From Lawsonibacter celer (GTDB lineage Bacteria > Bacillota > Clostridia > Oscillospirales > Oscillospiraceae): DNA of 64,000 bases. Below the pieces are notes generated by a model that saw nothing but the letters and a program-made list of their open reading frames with translations, was not told where the DNA came from and did not search any database. Of the stretch, positions 63,491 through 64,000 are shown one piece after another. Both the position numbers and the translations under genes were made by a program. The DNA lies in the NCBI RefSeq assembly GCF_014281125.1, contig NZ_JACOEA010000001.1, positions 62,001 through 126,000 of the forward strand, written 5' to 3'. Numbering within the stretch: the stretch's first letter is position 1; every line of letters starts with the position of its first letter.

Positions 63491-64000
63491 ATGGTAACGA
63501 TCATTCGAAAAAAGGTATTAAACGCCAGCGTGACATTGCTGGAGGTGGAAGCACCGCGGATCGCGAAGAAAGCGGAGCCGGGGCAGTTCATCATCCTGAG
63601 GGTGGATGAGCAAGGTGAGCGGATCCCGCTGACCATTGCGGATTTTGACCGGGAGCGGGGCACGGTGACGATCATCTTTCAGAAGGTGGGGCTGACCACT
63701 CAGCTGCTGGGCGACCTGGAGGAGGGGGACTCCATCCGGGACTTTGTGGGGCCCCTGGGCCTGCCCACCGAGCTGCCCGAGGGCGCCAGGCGGGTGTGCG
63801 TGGTGGGGGGCGGCGTGGGCTGCGCCATCGCCTATCCCCAGGCCAAGGGCTTGCACGCCAAGGGCCTGGCGGTGGATGTGATCGCCGGCTTCCGCTCCAA
63901 GGATATCGTCATTCTGGAGGAGGAGTTCAAAGCCGTCTGCGACAATCTGTACATCACCACGGACGACGGCTCTTACGCGGAGAAGGGCTTTGTCACCGAT
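63491..64000 (+). CDS. Ferredoxin-NADP+ reductase alpha-type flavoprotein (partial)
   Basis: 170 residues to the window edge. MVTIIRKKVLNASVTLLEVE and RIPLTIADFDRERGTVTIIFQ form the FAD domain; VCVVGGGVGCAIAYPQAK starts the NAD(P) domain. This is the sulfide/dihydroorotate dehydrogenase-like subunit (NfnA/SudB type), normally about 280 residues and followed by an NfnB/GltD-like gene. The pair bifurcates electrons between NADPH, NADH and ferredoxin in anaerobes. Truncated by the end of the window. Confidence 0.88.
   Translation, partial: MVTIIRKKVLNASVTLLEVEAPRIAKKAEPGQFIILRVDEQGERIPLTIADFDRERGTVTIIFQKVGLTTQLLGDLEEGDSIRDFVGPLGLPTELPEGARRVCVVGGGVGCAIAYPQAKGLHAKGLAVDVIAGFRSKDIVILEEEFKAVCDNLYITTDDGSYAEKGFVTD

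Overview
The window looks like chromosome from a spore-forming, anaerobic, GC-rich Firmicute of the Oscillospiraceae type (Flavonifractor, Pseudoflavonifractor, Lawsonibacter or Intestinimonas relatives). The evidence is the mix of genes: a T-box leader before alaS, a sporulation sigma factor sigK, RqcH, Mini-III, an SLH-domain surface protein, a YqeG-type phosphatase, a FeoA-FeoB fusion and a NifU-like/GGGtGRT pair. This placement is inferred from gene content and base composition, not from a database search.

Layout. 1-15.4 kb is housekeeping: mutS2, an HPr protein, T-box plus alaS, a B12-type radical SAM gene, a small XRE regulator, a HIT hydrolase with a GT-C-like membrane protein, an ECF sigma/DUF4179 pair, leuS and rpsU. 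15.4-18.8 kb holds a large secreted SLH protein and a small serine recombinase. Between them lie two near-identical 24-bp dyad sites in inverted orientation, a candidate invertible switch. 18.8-32.7 kb carries a GH18-like protein, a YqeG phosphatase, an AP-endonuclease-fold protein, an M24 peptidase with efp, feoAB, a sirtuin, a five-gene DUF2975/XRE membrane operon, tRNA-Ser(CGA) and a YyaL-type thioredoxin protein. 32.8-35.2 kb is a complete IS21-family element inserted at the stop codon of a DUF421 gene. 35.2-43.7 kb holds an MFS exporter, a polysaccharide deacetylase lipoprotein, an ApbE/NusG-II/Gx-transporter set and a Na/Pi cotransporter.

The most notable region is 43.9-53.1 kb. The sporulation sigma gene sigK is split. 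Its first 211 codons end in a TAG at 44552, and the last 20 codons reappear in frame at 53015-53077. The 8,465 bp between behave as a skin-like intervening element. Both ends share the core ATGTAT, and joining at that core restores the reading frame exactly (SYV then SRIEKKALKKLEE...). The inner arms form a symmetric inverted repeat, as expected for a large-serine-integrase attP, and a large serine recombinase lies next to the right end. The cargo is AT-rich and includes an adjacent OLD/TOPRIM nuclease and UvrD-like helicase, the architecture of the Gabija anti-phage system. It also includes a tyrosine integrase, a HELGH metallopeptidase and a 47-residue protein that could be an excision factor. 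A defence system housed in an element whose removal is needed to make sigma-K is the best candidate here for something new.

53.1-64 kb returns to GC-rich core genome: a small Cys-rich protein, the NifU-like/GGGtGRT operon, a racemase, superoxide dismutase, mrnC-rqcH-response regulator, an ABC exporter with a histidine kinase, and the start of an NfnA-like flavoprotein. Many transcription units have clear TTGACA/TATAAT-type promoters and hairpin terminators, listed individually.
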